Part shown: positions 1 to 12,117 of the stretch, in pieces
Position numbering within the stretch: position 1 is the stretch's first letter
Layout of the letters: the number at the start of each line of letters is the position of its first letter
Source: Warburgia ugandensis
Lineage: Eukaryota; Streptophyta; Magnoliopsida; Canellales; Canellaceae
Assembly (NCBI GenBank): GCA_035236585.1
Contig: CP141128.1
Location: forward strand, 29,479,618 to 29,543,617
DNA length: 64,000 nt
Direction of reading: 5' to 3'
Translations under genes and position numbers: made by a program
Notes under the pieces: model-generated
Databases searched by the model: none
The model's input: the letters and a program-made list of their open reading frames with translations, nothing else
Told to the model about the DNA's origin: nothing

Positions 1-878
1 TCTTGTTAACATGAAATATAATTATGACAATGACTAAACAACCTAAAAACCTAAATGGGTTCCTATGGAATCAAGAAAATAAGGTGTATGGAGCACTGAA
101 AACTATGCATGAACATTCAATGGAAAATTTTCAAAAATTATAGTGCGCATGAAATTCAAATCAAATAAGGCATGGATTTAAACTTACCAAGAACTTTCCA
201 TGGAAGATAACACTCAAGAATTCAAGTACTTTACTATTGGAATCAAGTGGCAATAATGATCTTCAAATATTTCTATTGATTGACTTGATCATTCATCAAA
301 TTGGATGCACATTTACATAGATGGAAAACCTAAGAATGCACACTTTTATTATTCTTAGAACTTGATACAAATAAATGATAATATACACTCCAATGATAAA
401 AAAAACTTAGATATCATACAAGTGAAATCCACAAGAAAAATCAAGAGAATAAGGGCGTGAAAGGTGGGAATGAACAAGCAAAATGACTCCCAAAACCAGC
501 TCTAAATCTAAATAAAAACCAAGGAAAAGAAGAAAAGGAACAAGAAGACTCAAGCTACTTTTTCTCTTGGCTATCACTACTAAAGAAGAAGTAACTTTGA
601 TATTGAAAACCTAAAGAGATGGAGGCAAAGATCAAAGGAAAAATAGCTAGCTCTATGTATAGATGTGGAGAAATAAAAGAATGAAAAAGTAAAATATGAA
701 AGCAAGAAACTAACCTAGTGTTGAAGTGCAAAAGAAAAGGAAAGACTTGAAGAATTCAAGGAAAAGTATCCAAAAGGAGGCTAAAGTCCAAAGCTTCGAA
801 GATCCCCAATGTAATGTACCTCTTTCAAGGAGTTTAGAACAAACTACTTTACTTGAAAATTGCATGGAACTCATGGGG

Positions 879-885
879 TTTTATA
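879..885 (-). promoter_or_regulatory. TATA box of the E1 3' LTR
   Basis: The plus strand reads TTTTATA, so the minus strand reads TATAAAA in the context CTCTATAAAACCCC. The same box sits at the equivalent place in the other E1 LTR (45,423-45,429). Conservation between the two LTRs supports its being the Pol II core promoter of the element. Confidence 0.6.
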
Positions 886-1917
886 GAGTTTTTGATTTCC
901 AATTTGATGTGATCCTATTCTAGGAAGAAAAGACATAATAAGAACTAGGACATCTAGGTAGGAAAGTTATGTGGAGATTGGAGATAAGATTACAAAGTGA
1001 AGTGAGATGGAATGGCTGGAATTAGAAAGAGGGGAAAAGACATGGAATGACTTAGAATTAAGTGGGAGGTACCACCCTTTTAGGAGGTGGGCATCTCCCC
1101 CTTTTAAAGTTGATTGTTGTGGTGCCTTAGGTTGGTGTTCCTTCTTATCTTGATGAAGACTGATCCTATAGTCAAGATGTAAGGAATGAGATTCCATGAT
1201 CTTAGGAAGTGGACAACCATCTTAGGAAAGTGTAAAAGTGTTGGAGGCTTTCTTTTGAAAGGGAAAATTTGTAAATCTCCTTAAGGATTTGACATAGAAA
1301 TCATGTGGGGCTTGGGCATGGTTTTAGAAAGATTTTGAATGGTGGATGATATTAGGATAAGATTTGATTTGGAAAGAGATAAAGATGTATTGAATTAGAA
1401 GATGTTAGGTGGCATAAAGATTCCATACAAATGAGGGAGGTGCCACTTGTTTAGGAGGGCATCTCCTCCGTTAAGTGAAAATCATGGAAGCCCTAAGTTG
1501 AGGACGAAAATGGAATAGAAATGGGAAAAAATGAAAATAAAAGATTGGTTTTCTCTCTCGATTGGTTCACCTATTATGCATATCTTACCCTATACAAATC
1601 TCCCTCAAAATCTTCTAATTTTCCCTTGCAAAATCATGTTTTTAGCATGGATAATTGCTGCTTAAAAGTCCTCCAATCATGTGACTCCATGTGGCATGGC
1701 TTGAATGGATCACTTTGATGGATCATTTGGCTTGGTTTGAGTGGCTCACTCCCTTGGCATCAAAACTTGGCTTTCCTTTGTGATGATTTTTAGGACTGCT
1801 GGAACACAATAGAACGTGATTTTCATGGACCTTTGGAGGGCTTTGCCCGAAAACCCTTAGTGAGCTAATAGGGTAACTCAATCTATGATAAAATCTACAA
1901 AGTACAATATCGGCCAT

Positions 1918-2115
1918 TGGATCATCCTTCCACTTCTTACAAAAAAGTAAAAGCCCTAATTAAATCCTAGAAAATTATGATGATTCAAACTTTTGAATTA
2001 TTAAGTCAGAAATGGCTGTGTTATAAATTTAAAGAAAAACCTATAAATAACACTATATTTTATAACCCATGGGTTACTAATTGGGTACTTTTTGTACAAA
2101 ATTGAATACTTATCA
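1918..2115. repeat. Direct repeat, left copy, flanking LINE fragment
   Basis: About 198 bp starting TGGATCATCC and ending CTTATCA. It matches 2,946-3,185 with indels; the right copy has about 40 bp more. Shared landmarks are a run of TTACAAAARAGTAAAA, then TCCTAATTAAAT, then AACACTATATTT. The right copy abuts the polypurine tract and looks like the native start of the E1 LTR, so the left copy is probably the duplicate. Confidence 0.6.
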
Positions 2116-2945
2116 AGATCAGTGATTGTCCTATCACTATCGGATTGCACCAAGGATTGACATTGAGCCCGCACCTTTTCATGTTAGTTATGATGAGTTA
2201 ACAAAATATCTACATGAGGAGATTCCATGGTGCATGTTATTTGCATATGATATAGTTTTAATTGATGAGAAAAGGGAGGGCATAAACACAAAGCTAGAGC
2301 TATGGAGAGAAGCATTAGAATTTAAAGGATTAAAAATCAATCAGACTAAGATATAGTATATAAAATGCAATTTTAGTAATGAGAGGAGGAGGAGTGGAGC
2401 ACTAGTAAAGATTGATAACCAAGAAACCAATCGATGATTCACGAGAGTGAAGAGATTGAGAGTGAGGCTACCCAAAGAATCTAAAAGGTTTGGATCAAAT
2501 GGAGATGCACCTCTGGAGTTTTGCATGATAGATAGGTTCCAATAAACTAAATAGAAAATTCTATAGGATGGCTATAAGGCTGGACATGCTCTATGGATTA
2601 GAGTGTTGGACAGTTGAGGAACATCATGTGCATGGGATGAATAAAGCTGAAATGAGGATGTTGTAATGGATGAGTGGCAAGACAAGCAAGGATAGAATTA
2701 GAAATGAAAACATTAGAGGAAACTTAGGAGTTGCACCAATAAGTAACAATATGGGGGACATTAGACTTAGATGGTTTGGACATGTCCAACATAGACCGAA
2801 AGTGGCACTCGTTAGGAGTGAGGTAATGCAGGTTAAAGGTTCTAAAAGGACAACGGAAAGACCCAAAAGAATGTGGATAGAAGTTGTAAGAAAATATTTA
2901 AATACCTTAGGATTAAATGAAGCCATGATACTTAATAGAGGTTGT
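2116..2945 (+). pseudogene. LINE (non-LTR) reverse-transcriptase C-terminal fragment
   Basis: Broken reading frames on the plus strand match the end of the plant L1-like ORF2 reverse transcriptase. In order they show a GLHQG-like motif and LSPHLF (about 2,140-2,180), a frameshift, DELTKYLHEE and PWCMLFAYD (2,195-2,251), LELWREALEFKG (about 2,300-2,330), a stop, then LECWTVEE, KAEMRML, RLRWFGHVQ and RPKRMW (about 2,600-2,880). The catalytic FADD motif reads FAYD (2,240-2,251), so one active-site aspartate is lost. Upstream RT, endonuclease and a poly-A tail are absent. It is non-functional and sits in the U3 of the E1 LTR between long direct repeats. Confidence 0.85.
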
Positions 2946-3185
2946 TGGATCATTTTCTCACTTTTTACAAAAGAGTAAAAATCCTAATTAAATCTACAAA
3001 AATTATGATAATTCACATACTTAATTTGGATTTACTTTTGAACCTAAAAAATAACAAACTTTTGAGTTATTAGGTCAAAAAAGCTTGTGTTATAAATTTA
3101 AAAAGAAAAACCCTACAAATAACACTATATTTGTTCATATGGGCTACTAATTATGTTCTTTTTATACAAAATTGAACACTTATCA
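2946..3185. repeat. Direct repeat, right copy, flanking LINE fragment
   Basis: About 240 bp, starting TGGATCATTT and ending CTTATCA, homologous to 1,918-2,115. On the minus strand it would be the first 240 bp of the E1 LTR U3. The LINE frame runs into it at the TGG codon. Confidence 0.6.
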
Positions 3186-3188
3186 CGA

Positions 3189-3195
3189 CCCCCCC
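3189..3195 (-). other. Polypurine-tract-like G7 of element E1
   Basis: Seven C on the plus strand (G7 on the minus strand) lie 3 nt before the inferred LTR start. This is where second-strand priming would occur for a minus-strand LTR element. The tract is short and its surroundings are eroded, so the call rests mainly on position. Confidence 0.4.
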
Positions 3196-4900
3196 GAATT
3201 AATATTTTCCTAATGTTGAGAAAAACATGCAAAAAGTCATGAAAACACAAGTGGTTGCCATTTTCCTAAGTACTCACAATTGCATTTAACATATGCAACA
3301 AGCCCTTAAAACCTGAGGTTACCCCTAATGGATGAGTTAAGCCTTGTAAGGGTTTGTAAGGAACATACCCACAAAATTTAAGAAGGCTAAGTTTCTTAAT
3401 TTATCTCTAAGAATTCTCTTCCATTAGTACTCTACTAACTTTAACAACTTAATAAGGATCAATGAAAAAATCCACAAGTTATCCACATTCCAAAGCTATT
3501 TTATTACAATTATATCTTAGAGGGTAGTGTGTGTATAGGCTACATGAGTCAAGACTTCTAAATAGATATACTTATATTCTATTGGAATGCAGTTTTTGTC
3601 TCAATTTTTGAATGTATTCAATAAAAAATAAAGCTCTTAGAAAAAAAAAGGGTCAAATAGAATTCTCTCTTTATGTGATCAAATTCAACAAGATAGATGT
3701 TTCAAAAAAAATTATGAGCACAAATGAGACAAGGAAATGTGATCCTTATGAATGGATGCCATTACCAAGTCAAATTAGGGTAGTTTACTTTAATTCCCTA
3801 ATATTTATATCCTCATTAAGGCTATCTTTCACCTTAAGATCAATAGCTCTTTAGAGAGGATGAAACATAGGCTTGGGATAGGTTCTAAAAGAAAGGGTAC
3901 AATGGTTTCAAATCTGAGTAGAGGTCTTCAATTATTGTTGGACAATTTTTATTTTGAATGTACTGAAGTGAATATCTTTTCTACTTTTCCTTTCTCTTCA
4001 CTTTTCTTTTTCTTGATATTTCTATTTTCTGACTCTTCTTTGTATTTCTTTTAATTTTCTTAAGAAAAGGCCTTCTTCTTTGTAAGCACTTCAATATTTT
4101 TCACTTCTTTTACTTTTATCTTCTTCATACTTTTTATACCATCTCTATTCATTTTTGAAAGATAGGTAACGGATATTTTAACTAAGTTTTTTGGTCAAGG
4201 TAAATGAGGTTTTAAAAAGAAACGACTTAGCAAGAGGCTCAAAGGGTCTAGTTAGTAGTGTATATAACTAGGTAGGCTTTATCTCTAGGCTAAAACAAGG
4301 ATGGCCTATATCATTTCCCCACATTTCTTAAAACCTACCATTTTCAATAAATGTTCAGGAAGCTAAGTTAGTACTCCTTTTAGTTCCTGTCATTTTGACC
4401 AAAACAATGATAATAAGATCTTTCTAAATGTATTCTGAAGAAATTATGGAATAACATATAACCTCTTAGAAAGATGATAGTCTATAATACTCACTAGGTA
4501 TATAGGTCTCCATTGATTTTTCTTAGGGTCTCTAAGTCATACCATCTATCTGTCTAAAGTTATGCGGTGTGTATAATTATTTTTCAAGATTTAACTTTTG
4601 TAAAATACTTTAGGACGTGAATAAAATGTAGAATTAATCATATGCATTTCAATTTAGAAATTAAAGTAGTAGAAATACTAAGCTTCAGAAAATCCAAGTA
4701 TCATCATAGTAAAAGAATTTTACCTTAAAACATCAAAAAGCTCCAAAAGCTTCTTTTTTTTTCAAAATATGAGGGAACTAAAAAATCTCATGCATATCTA
4801 CTCCCTCAAACCTTAGCAAAACATTATTCCAAATATTTTGAAACATAGGACCGTATATGATAAATGGGTAATGCAAAATAATGAGACTCCCTAAAACCTG
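3196..4900 (-). mobile_element. Post-integrase (env-position) region of E1, noncoding
   Basis: This lies between the integrase end and the polypurine tract of E1. Bases about 3,850-4,900 match 45,620-46,620 in element E3, including the GGGTTGCCTCC box at its right edge, a known landmark just after integrase in Athila elements. Some Athila lineages carry an env-like ORF here. I see no continuous frame, only short incidental ORFs, so any such gene is gone. Confidence 0.55.
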
Positions 4901-6330
4901 GGTTGCCTCCTAATAAATAAGTGCTAAGTTTAACGTCTTCAGCCAGACATATGGTGTTATGATAAAATGTAAGAAATGATAGTGAGGAGTGCTGAACTCG
5001 TAATGGATGTAGGTGTCATGGGACATGCTAAGGTGAGTCCTGATAGACTGTTCAAGGTTGACCAACTCTAGATTGAGTTTCAACCTTTGCTCATTTACTT
5101 TGGGAATCTTTCCATTCTTTCTATCTTGAAGGCCCTATGAGGACAAATAGTATGTACTATGTAGGGTCCAGTCCATCAAGATCAAAGTTTTTTAGGAAAT
5201 AGATTCAACTTAGAATTATACAAAAGGATCCTTTGTCCTGGGTTGAAGGACTTTTACAGGATGTGTCTATTATGATGACTTTTCATGCACTCATCGTATA
5301 TCTTAGTTGACTCAAGTTCATCCAACTCATTGAGTTTGAGTTTTTTGTGGGTCCCAGAAGTATCTAGGTCAAAATTTTACTTTTTAATAGCCTAATATGT
5401 TTTATGCTGAAGTTCTACTGGTAAGTGGCAAGCCTTTCCATTGATCAAACAATAAGGTAACATGTTTATAAAGTTTTAAATGGAGTATGATAAGCCCATA
5501 AATAGTCACTAAGTCTCAAAGACTACCCCTTATCTTCCTCAAACAATAAGGTAACATGTTTCTAAGATTTGCTTTATCTCTCTATTTTACACTTCTACCT
5601 ATCCACTAGTTTGAGGAAGATAAGGGGTAGCTCGCCTACAAATAACACCATATTTCTTCATCATGTTCTCAAACACTCTATTGCAAAAATGTTTAGTCCC
5701 ATCACTAATTATGGCCCTTAATGTACCAAAGCATACAAATATATTTTCTTTTCAAAACATAAACACCACCTTGTGGTCATCGGTCTTGCATGGTATGGCT
5801 TCAACCCTTTTGGACACATAGTCCTCTCCCACAAGGATGTACAAATAACCAAAAGAATTAGAAAAAGGTCACATAAAACCAATGCCCTAAACATCAAAAG
5901 GTTCTATTATAAGAATGAGGTTTAAGGCATCATATTTCTTTTTCCTATGCCCTCTAACTATTGACATCCAAAACATGCTATGCAATAAGCATGTGAATCA
6001 TTAAAAATGGCAGGCAAAAAAAAACCACAATTCAAAATCTTTGTAGCTATCTTTTTAAAACTAAAATGGCCCTCGAAAGCATGGTCATGATAAAGGAAAT
6101 GATTTTATGATATTCATTATCAAGTATGCATCTCCTAATGACTTGATTAGGAAGTACTTAAACAAGTGCAAATCATCCCATGTAAAGTGCTTAACCTCAA
6201 CAATAAATCTTTTCCTATCTTGTAGTGACTATTAATTAGATAGTTGACATGGTCAGAAGATAATTGACTATATATGCATACCAAGGTAACTGGAAAATGT
6301 GCATAGATTGTTCATTTGGGAATGTTTCAA
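4900..6330 (-). pseudogene. Athila-type integrase remnant (E1)
   Basis: Minus-strand reading with many stops and shifts gives recognisable integrase pieces. The zinc-binding N-terminal part (with KHFTWDD and LFKYF) is at about 5,960-6,200. The core with FGTLRAIISDG, HFCNRVFE and KKYGV, then ATPYLPQTSG, is at about 5,600-5,760. The C-terminal tail with KVNEQRLK is near 5,070. Integrase inserts retrotransposon cDNA; this copy is dead. The order and motifs fit Ty3/Gypsy Athila. It is continuous with RNase H and RT to the right. Confidence 0.85.
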
Positions 6331-7206
6331 TTATAGGCACATTCTCACTAGTAGACCCTACAACTAACCTAGATAAGTGGTTAGCTACAATATTTTTGGA
6401 ACCTTTTTTTTCCTGAATTTCTAGATCAAACTCCTATAATAATAATATCCATCAGATGAGCCTAAGTTTGGCATCTTTCTTACAAAAAAGGTATTTTAAC
6501 ATTAGGTGGTTAGAATAGACAATGAATTTAGATCCTAACAAGTAGGATCTAAACTTATCCTGGGCAAATACTATGCCAACAACTGTTTTTTTGTAGTATA
6601 ATAATTGAGTTAGGCATCATTGAGTGTCTTGCTAGCATAGTATATCACATGGGGAAATTTATCAATAGGCTGTCCCAAAATAGCCTCAATTACATTGTCT
6701 ATTGGATCACACATTATTTTGAATGGTACACTCCAATCTGGCAGTTAAATAATAGGTGTAGGCATTAATTCAGCCTTTATGAGCTCAAATGCTTTCATAT
6801 AAACACCATCAAAGTCAATAGTTGCCTCCTTCCTAAGTAAATTACATAAGGACTTAGGAATTTTACTAGTCCTTTATGAATTATTATAGAAACCCACATG
6901 GCCTAAAAATGAGTGAATGTCCTCCACTGTTCTCGAAGGAGGAAGGTTAAATATTAAATCCACTTTGGCTTTGTCTACTTCTATGCCATTGTGTGATAAG
7001 GTGTGGCCCATTTGAACTATGAAATGACATTTTTTCCAATTTAACACTTATAATTCTTTTACTGACACCTAGTAAGAACAAGTTTTAAATGGTGCCAGCA
7101 TTGCTCAAATGAAGAAGCAAATGCTAAAAAAATGGTCCATAAACACTTCTAAAAACCACTCGACCATATTAGAAAATATACTCAACATACACCTTTTAAA
7201 GGTAGC
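6330..7206 (-). pseudogene. RT C-half and RNase H remnant (E1)
   Basis: The minus strand shows ATFKRCMLSIF at the right edge, then EVFMDHF where the catalytic FMDD/YMDD would be (7,132-7,143; the last Asp is His). It continues through NWKKCHF, GIEVDKAK, HSFLGHVGF, PFKIMCD, PHVIYYASKTLN and KFRSYLLGSKFIVY (about 6,480-7,060). These are the RT thumb/connection and RNase H of Athila pol. In-frame stops are frequent. The matching N-half of RT lies 4.9 kb to the right at 12,118, on the other side of an LTR insertion, and the split falls inside the FGLCNAPATF region. Confidence 0.88.
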
Positions 7207-8959
7207 TTAAGACGACTAAGTTTTTGTAACACATTTTATAATACTTTTTTCAAAGGCAGGGCCCTTAATGGTAAAAATTTTGCGCTAACAATACAGCAGA
7301 AATTCTTTTCTTTTAAATTCATTTGTAACAAAACCTAAGTGTCACCTCAAGGTACATAATACATGTAGACATTTTGTATAAAATAAAATTTTATTAAATA
7401 CTAGGAATCATCCATTAGTTCACTCATACACAACCCTTGTATTATAACTATAGACCATTGTCCAAATTACATAATCCAAAATTCAAACATCACATTATAT
7501 TAAAAATCTCAATACAATACAATGCTCTCAAATAAAAATACATGTCTTTAGGGGACATATGCTGATTAATTATTCTCTTCAAGTCATCCACCGTCTTGAG
7601 CTCCTATTTCTCCTTCTTTGTTTCTGAGATATTACAAACATTTAAACATTTACAATATCTCAGCAAGCTATGCTTGGTAGGGGATACAAAAATATACTAC
7701 TTCACTAAAATGAGAATACATACCTCAGTCATCATTCAACCATGGTTAACTACTCATGAGTTATCTCAACATAGAGTATATACGTTATTTATGTAGTATA
7801 GGATAAATCTATTAAAATAGTGAAAATTGCTCAAAACTTGTTCCTTCCCTTGGCTATACTTCCACATAGGAAATCAATATTCAGCTAATTCTCATACGAG
7901 GATTTTCTTTCCAGGAAATCATGTAGTGGCATTTCATCATGCCATGGCATTACACCATGCCTATCATATATGCATCATAATGCAAAAATACTTAAGGACT
8001 ACAATGCCGCAATCTTAAACCATATAGCTCCCGGATAACTGCATAATAATCTACTGATACTAACTATGGAAATAACAAATCCATGTCTGCATGGGGAGAA
8101 CTATGGCTATCAGAGTGGCAGCCTTCTCATGATTGCCCACCCGACATTTAGCCTCTCTTTGGGCATGGTATCCATCATATAAATTTTAGGAAAAAGGTGG
8201 CCAAACCCTCATAACTTCCCTAGCATAGCATCCCCAGTCCTAGTACTGTCTAAAATAAAATCACAAGCCACCATGCTTGTGTGTAAAATACATTGTACAA
8301 ATCAGACAATGTGTCTGGTTAACTAAGGTTAGAATATTTTCTATGCCCTATTCTTAGGGTTTCCTTAGTCTACACGTCGCATTACTTTCACCTCATTTGA
8401 TTTGATCATTAGATTTGATCAATTGAATTAGATCATGGGGTTGGATCACTTAGTTGGATCATGGGGTTGGATCATTATTATACTAAGGTACCAAGTATAC
8501 TTATATCACGAAGGTCTATAATTCAAGACATAAGATCTTGTATGTATACACATAAATCCTTAATGTATTCTTGTACGTCCTCCTACCTCGAAGTAGTATC
8601 ATGATCTTGATTCATACATATCAAGTGGCATTCACTCCATATTGCCCATCCTTGTCTCGATTCATACCTCTATCAAACTAAACGTATAAAGTTATTCCTC
8701 TATACAAGTATTCTTTTTTCATGTATTCCTATAAGGAGTGCCCTAATTTTCCTTGAATCATATTTGATCGAGGGTTTGGGTTTTCTATCTATACATACAT
8801 AATACGACATTAGTATTCTTATTATTTTTGATCATTCAAGATCCTCTGGATCTTGTTTGATCATCCTTATCTTACTTACATTTTTATTAGGATTAGATGA
8901 TTTACTAACCTTTTATGCACTTATTATTATTACTCAACCAATTGATGTTTTACTAGTTG

Positions 8960-9240
8960 AGGATAGCTTATTTTATCCTAAGTCTAAACAGCTCCTCTTA
9001 TGTCAAATTGGCTAAGGCTTACTAGCTAAATGTTTGAACACAAAGTGGTTACTTCAATCCTCATGTAAGGAGGTGTTTAGACCTCACAAACTTCAATGGA
9101 AGGTGGGGGAAGAGCAAGGCTCTATTAAGGAACCCCCTTAACCACCATGTTTATCATCCACTAGGGTGACCTTAACTCAACCTTTCATAAGGTTCCCATG
9201 AGCATTTGACACTAAGTACTCTTTCTAATTAATTTTAATT
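8960..9240 (-). repeat. Athila leader fragment inside the R LTR
   Basis: The minus strand matches the untranslated leader of E2 (61,560-61,740). Shared strings include TAGACCTCACAAAC, GGGGAAGAGCAAGGCTC and ACTAGRGTGAC as read on the plus strand here. It is not contiguous with any other Athila piece nearby, so it is a displaced fragment of uncertain extent. Confidence 0.6.
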
Positions 9241-11523
9241 AAATCCATGAACATTGAAAATGTCATTCGTGGAGTTTCATTATTCTCCTATTTTGGGCCA
9301 AGGAATTTATATTCCTTATATTATCCTACTAACTATGGCCCTTACTATCATTAAGTCCATGTCATTTATTCCATGTAATTGTTCTTCAATTCTAGTTTCA
9401 TTTAATTACATTTTCAATGTAATTTTCAAGCATAAATAAATGAGTGTAACAATTTAATTCTACTAAGAAATGAAAAAACAATTATACTAACATTCGATAA
9501 TTTAAATAAAAATTTAACATGCCATAACTATTCATCATGATCCAACGATCATAGTTGATTCTTATTCATATTTCATCACTTTTAGGGTTTAGATCTTGAT
9601 CTTTCATTTTCCTTTAGTTGTAATACATCTTCTTGATGTGATTTCATTATTAGATCATTGATGCATCTCAGCAAATGATCTGATCTTTCTTGATACAACC
9701 AATCAAGAAGATCTTAAGTCATTTTATCCAATTTAAGGGCATGGATCTTAATCTACCCCAATCATCATCATCTAGTCCATAAATCCATATGATATTAACT
9801 TCATATCTTCATCAAAATACATCCATGCTGTCCAATCATCCTTGATCAAATTGATCAAGGAGATTACCATTCAATTTTTATGGATCTTACTACTTTTTAA
9901 AGCTAGATCTCTTAATTAAACATGGACCAATCACTTATAACCATTGATTCCATGTTTTAAAATCACAAGATCATCAATGGATCAGAATTATATAGTTTGA
10001 TCATTTCAAATTTCACTAATCATATGAATTAGTAACACTTTTCTTTATTAATAGAATTTTACATACATCAAAACATAAATTTTCTAAGTTTAGTAGGACC
10101 TACTCATCAAAAGAAATACAACCCAACTTTTTTATCTCAATTTGGAGTTAAATTGAGACCAAAATTGGGATTTTAAGATTTCAGCCTATTTTAAGGGATG
10201 AGATTGGATCTTACTATTTTTGTTTCATATCTTAATTTGGATATATATATTTTTTTTTTATTCTGATCATAATCCATAGGTTTATGAGACTCCCTGAATC
10301 CATGAATCGATTCAAAATTTCATTTTAAGGTCATCTAGAACATGATCCAATACCATTGGTACATATTTTACAATTATCACTTGTAAATACAATTGAAAAC
10401 ACAGATCTAATGAGTTCAATCACGTCTACAAGCTACGAGGAACCTATAGAAAGTTTTAGATCTAAAATCAGAGTTATATTGAGCTCTTAATTGTAAAAAC
10501 ATGATTCTAGTTCAAAATTTGGACAACCCAAATCAAATATGGACTTATAGGTGCAAGGATGACCAGGGGCCTGCCCCATTACTGCCTATTCTAGATGGTT
10601 AGGTGAAGGTGACCTGTTATAGGTGAGAGGGTCCAAATCTGGACCAACGGATCAGCCATGGCTAGATCTCCTCCATCTTTGACCATCAGCAGCCCAAATT
10701 TCATCTCCTAGGGTTTTTAGGCCCCAGGAATCCATCCAATGGCTCAGAATTTTCATCTGAGCCATCCACAATGGCATATCTCAACCCTGTTTCCAGATCC
10801 ATTGTTCCCCATCGATCAACGACTGGGGAGATCTCTTGGAGGCTGAAAAATGCATTCTAATTGCCATAATTGAAATTAGAGAGTGAGGGGGGGGCCTACC
10901 TGTGCTAGTTCAATGAAGGGATTTCACCGAAGGAGGCAGAAATTATGCCAGAGAAGAGATTAGAAGCCCTAGAAGCCAAAAAATATATAGAGTTTGATTT
11001 CTCCATCTCCATTATGGGAGATGGAGTGAGAACGTGCGGCTTTTGTAGATCACCCCTCTTTGAAGAGTTTCAATGGTTCTAGGTCAAGATTTACCTGTCA
11101 GATTGGCCAAAATACTCAAAAATGATTGCTAGAGATAGTACCCAATACCATTCTGGTTTTCGTTTTAGTTTTTCTGGCGATCTAGGAGGAGGATCACCAA
11201 ACTTTCTTAGGGCTTTTATATATCTTCTCAGTCTGAATAGATCTAATGGTTAAGATTGAAAGTTACTAGCAATAAATGGATGGTTAATTCAAATAGGGTT
11301 TCCTAGGAAAAAGCCTTGGTTAATCAAGGATGACGTGCCACGATAACAAACATGAATTGTCTGTTGGGTGTGTTTGTCGACACTCTCCCAAGGAAAGTGA
11401 GAGAAAGAAGGAAAAAAAGAAAATTTTGCGGAAGATTGGGTAAGGATTTTGGAGCTGGGATTTTAGGGCATGGTAGAGGACCATGTGAAAAACATTAGGA
11501 GAATTTTTGGGAATTTTATGATC

Positions 11524-11531
11524 TATTTATA
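11524..11531 (-). promoter_or_regulatory. TATA box of the R LTR
   Basis: The plus strand reads TATTTATA (TATAAATA on minus) in the context CCCTATAAATAGATC. It sits about 590 bp from the inferred LTR start at 12,117, a usual distance. The copy at 22,241-22,248 is identical. Confidence 0.55.
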
Positions 11532-12117
11532 GGGATTTTTGGAATTTTCCATGATTACATGTAATTATCATGTCCCTTTCTTTTTATTATTCAATGTTCA
11601 TTGGATTCCCACTACCACCTCCATCTCCACTAGTAGGTGGTAGTGGTTTGACTCATGATTATATGTTTTCTGGCCATTGGATTCTTTTGTGGGTCCCTTG
11701 TGGGCCCTACATGTGTGGAAAGACCATTTTGCCCTTTTAATTCCAAAAATGGAGAAAATTAGTGTTTATTCCCATGAACTAAAAATTGAGTCTACATAAA
11801 GGCATTGGATTCGTATTTCTGAGTACATTCCAAATTTTTATGTCTTAGGTCTCTGTTATGAGTAAAATTATCATTTTACCCTTTTGTTCATAAAAATGTA
11901 GAAAAATAAGGGTTTTTATCCGAATTTAGAATTTGTCATGCTTATAGTCATTCTGAAGGGTTTGTTGAGTATGTTTTCAATTATACATGTCTTATCCTTT
12001 GATTATACTTCTATGAGAGGTGCATTTTTAATCACCCTAATATTCTAGCTTGATTTTCCTTGAAAATTTTAATTTCATTATTTATTCAATCTCCTTACAA
12101 AAGTTAGGAGTGTTACA

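Larger units (their letters stand above)
1..3185 (-). mobile_element. 3' LTR of Athila-like element E1 (cut by window edge)
   Basis: Bases 1 to about 1,070 match 44,510-45,615 in the same orientation, which is the other LTR of this element. The minus-strand order is LTR, then a C-run (a polypurine tract when read on the minus strand) at 3,189-3,195, then post-integrase sequence and integrase, so this is the 3' LTR. Read on the minus strand the LTR would start TGATAAGTGTTC at 3,185. A minus-strand TATA box lies at 879-885, so U3 runs from 886 to 3,185 and R/U5 is to the left. U3 carries a duplicated short module near 1,060-1,105 and 1,430-1,475 (GGTRCCAC, then TTTAGGAGG, then GGCATCTCC). It is further enlarged by a LINE fragment between two direct repeats (1,918-3,185). 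No gene is seen in it; the small ORFs inside it are incidental. Confidence 0.65.
7207..12117 (-). mobile_element. Large LTR (family R) inserted in the E1 RT
   Basis: This fills the gap between the two halves of the E1 RT gene. The right end is GTGTTACA, so the LTR starts TGTAACAC on the minus strand. The left end (TTAAGACGAC, then AGTTTT) resembles the 3' end of the A-type LTRs (TGTGACGACC on this strand). The section 7,290-8,240 resembles the 3' kilobase of A LTRs in diverged form, including the box around 8,150-8,250 (TTTGGGCATGGTATCCATC, then GGTGGCCAA, then GCATAGCA). A minus-strand TATA box lies at 11,524-11,531. About 2 kb more than expected separates TATA and that box, partly explained by foreign Athila leader at 8,960-9,240. 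No internal region, primer site or clear 5-bp duplication was found, so it is probably a solo LTR. Another reading takes TGTAAC at 9,443 as a separate LTR boundary. A partial second copy (R') lies at 49,270-49,854 and 58,363-58,931. Confidence 0.55.

Noticed and set aside
1918..3185. A complete TRIM element with its own target duplication
   Set aside because: The outer flanks (GCCAT left, CGACC right) do not match, and the right repeat abuts a polypurine tract, which fits it being the native start of the E1 LTR.
3612..4054. Small plus-strand ORFs of 80 and 64 aa
   Set aside because: They lie antisense in the post-integrase region of E1, are AT-rich low-complexity, and are not kept in the E3 counterpart.
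9443..12117. A separate complete LTR (TGTAAC...GTTACA)
   Set aside because: The termini match as an inverted repeat, but no primer site, polypurine tract or target duplication adjoins either end. The RT gap is better explained by a left border at 7,207. Kept as an alternative only.
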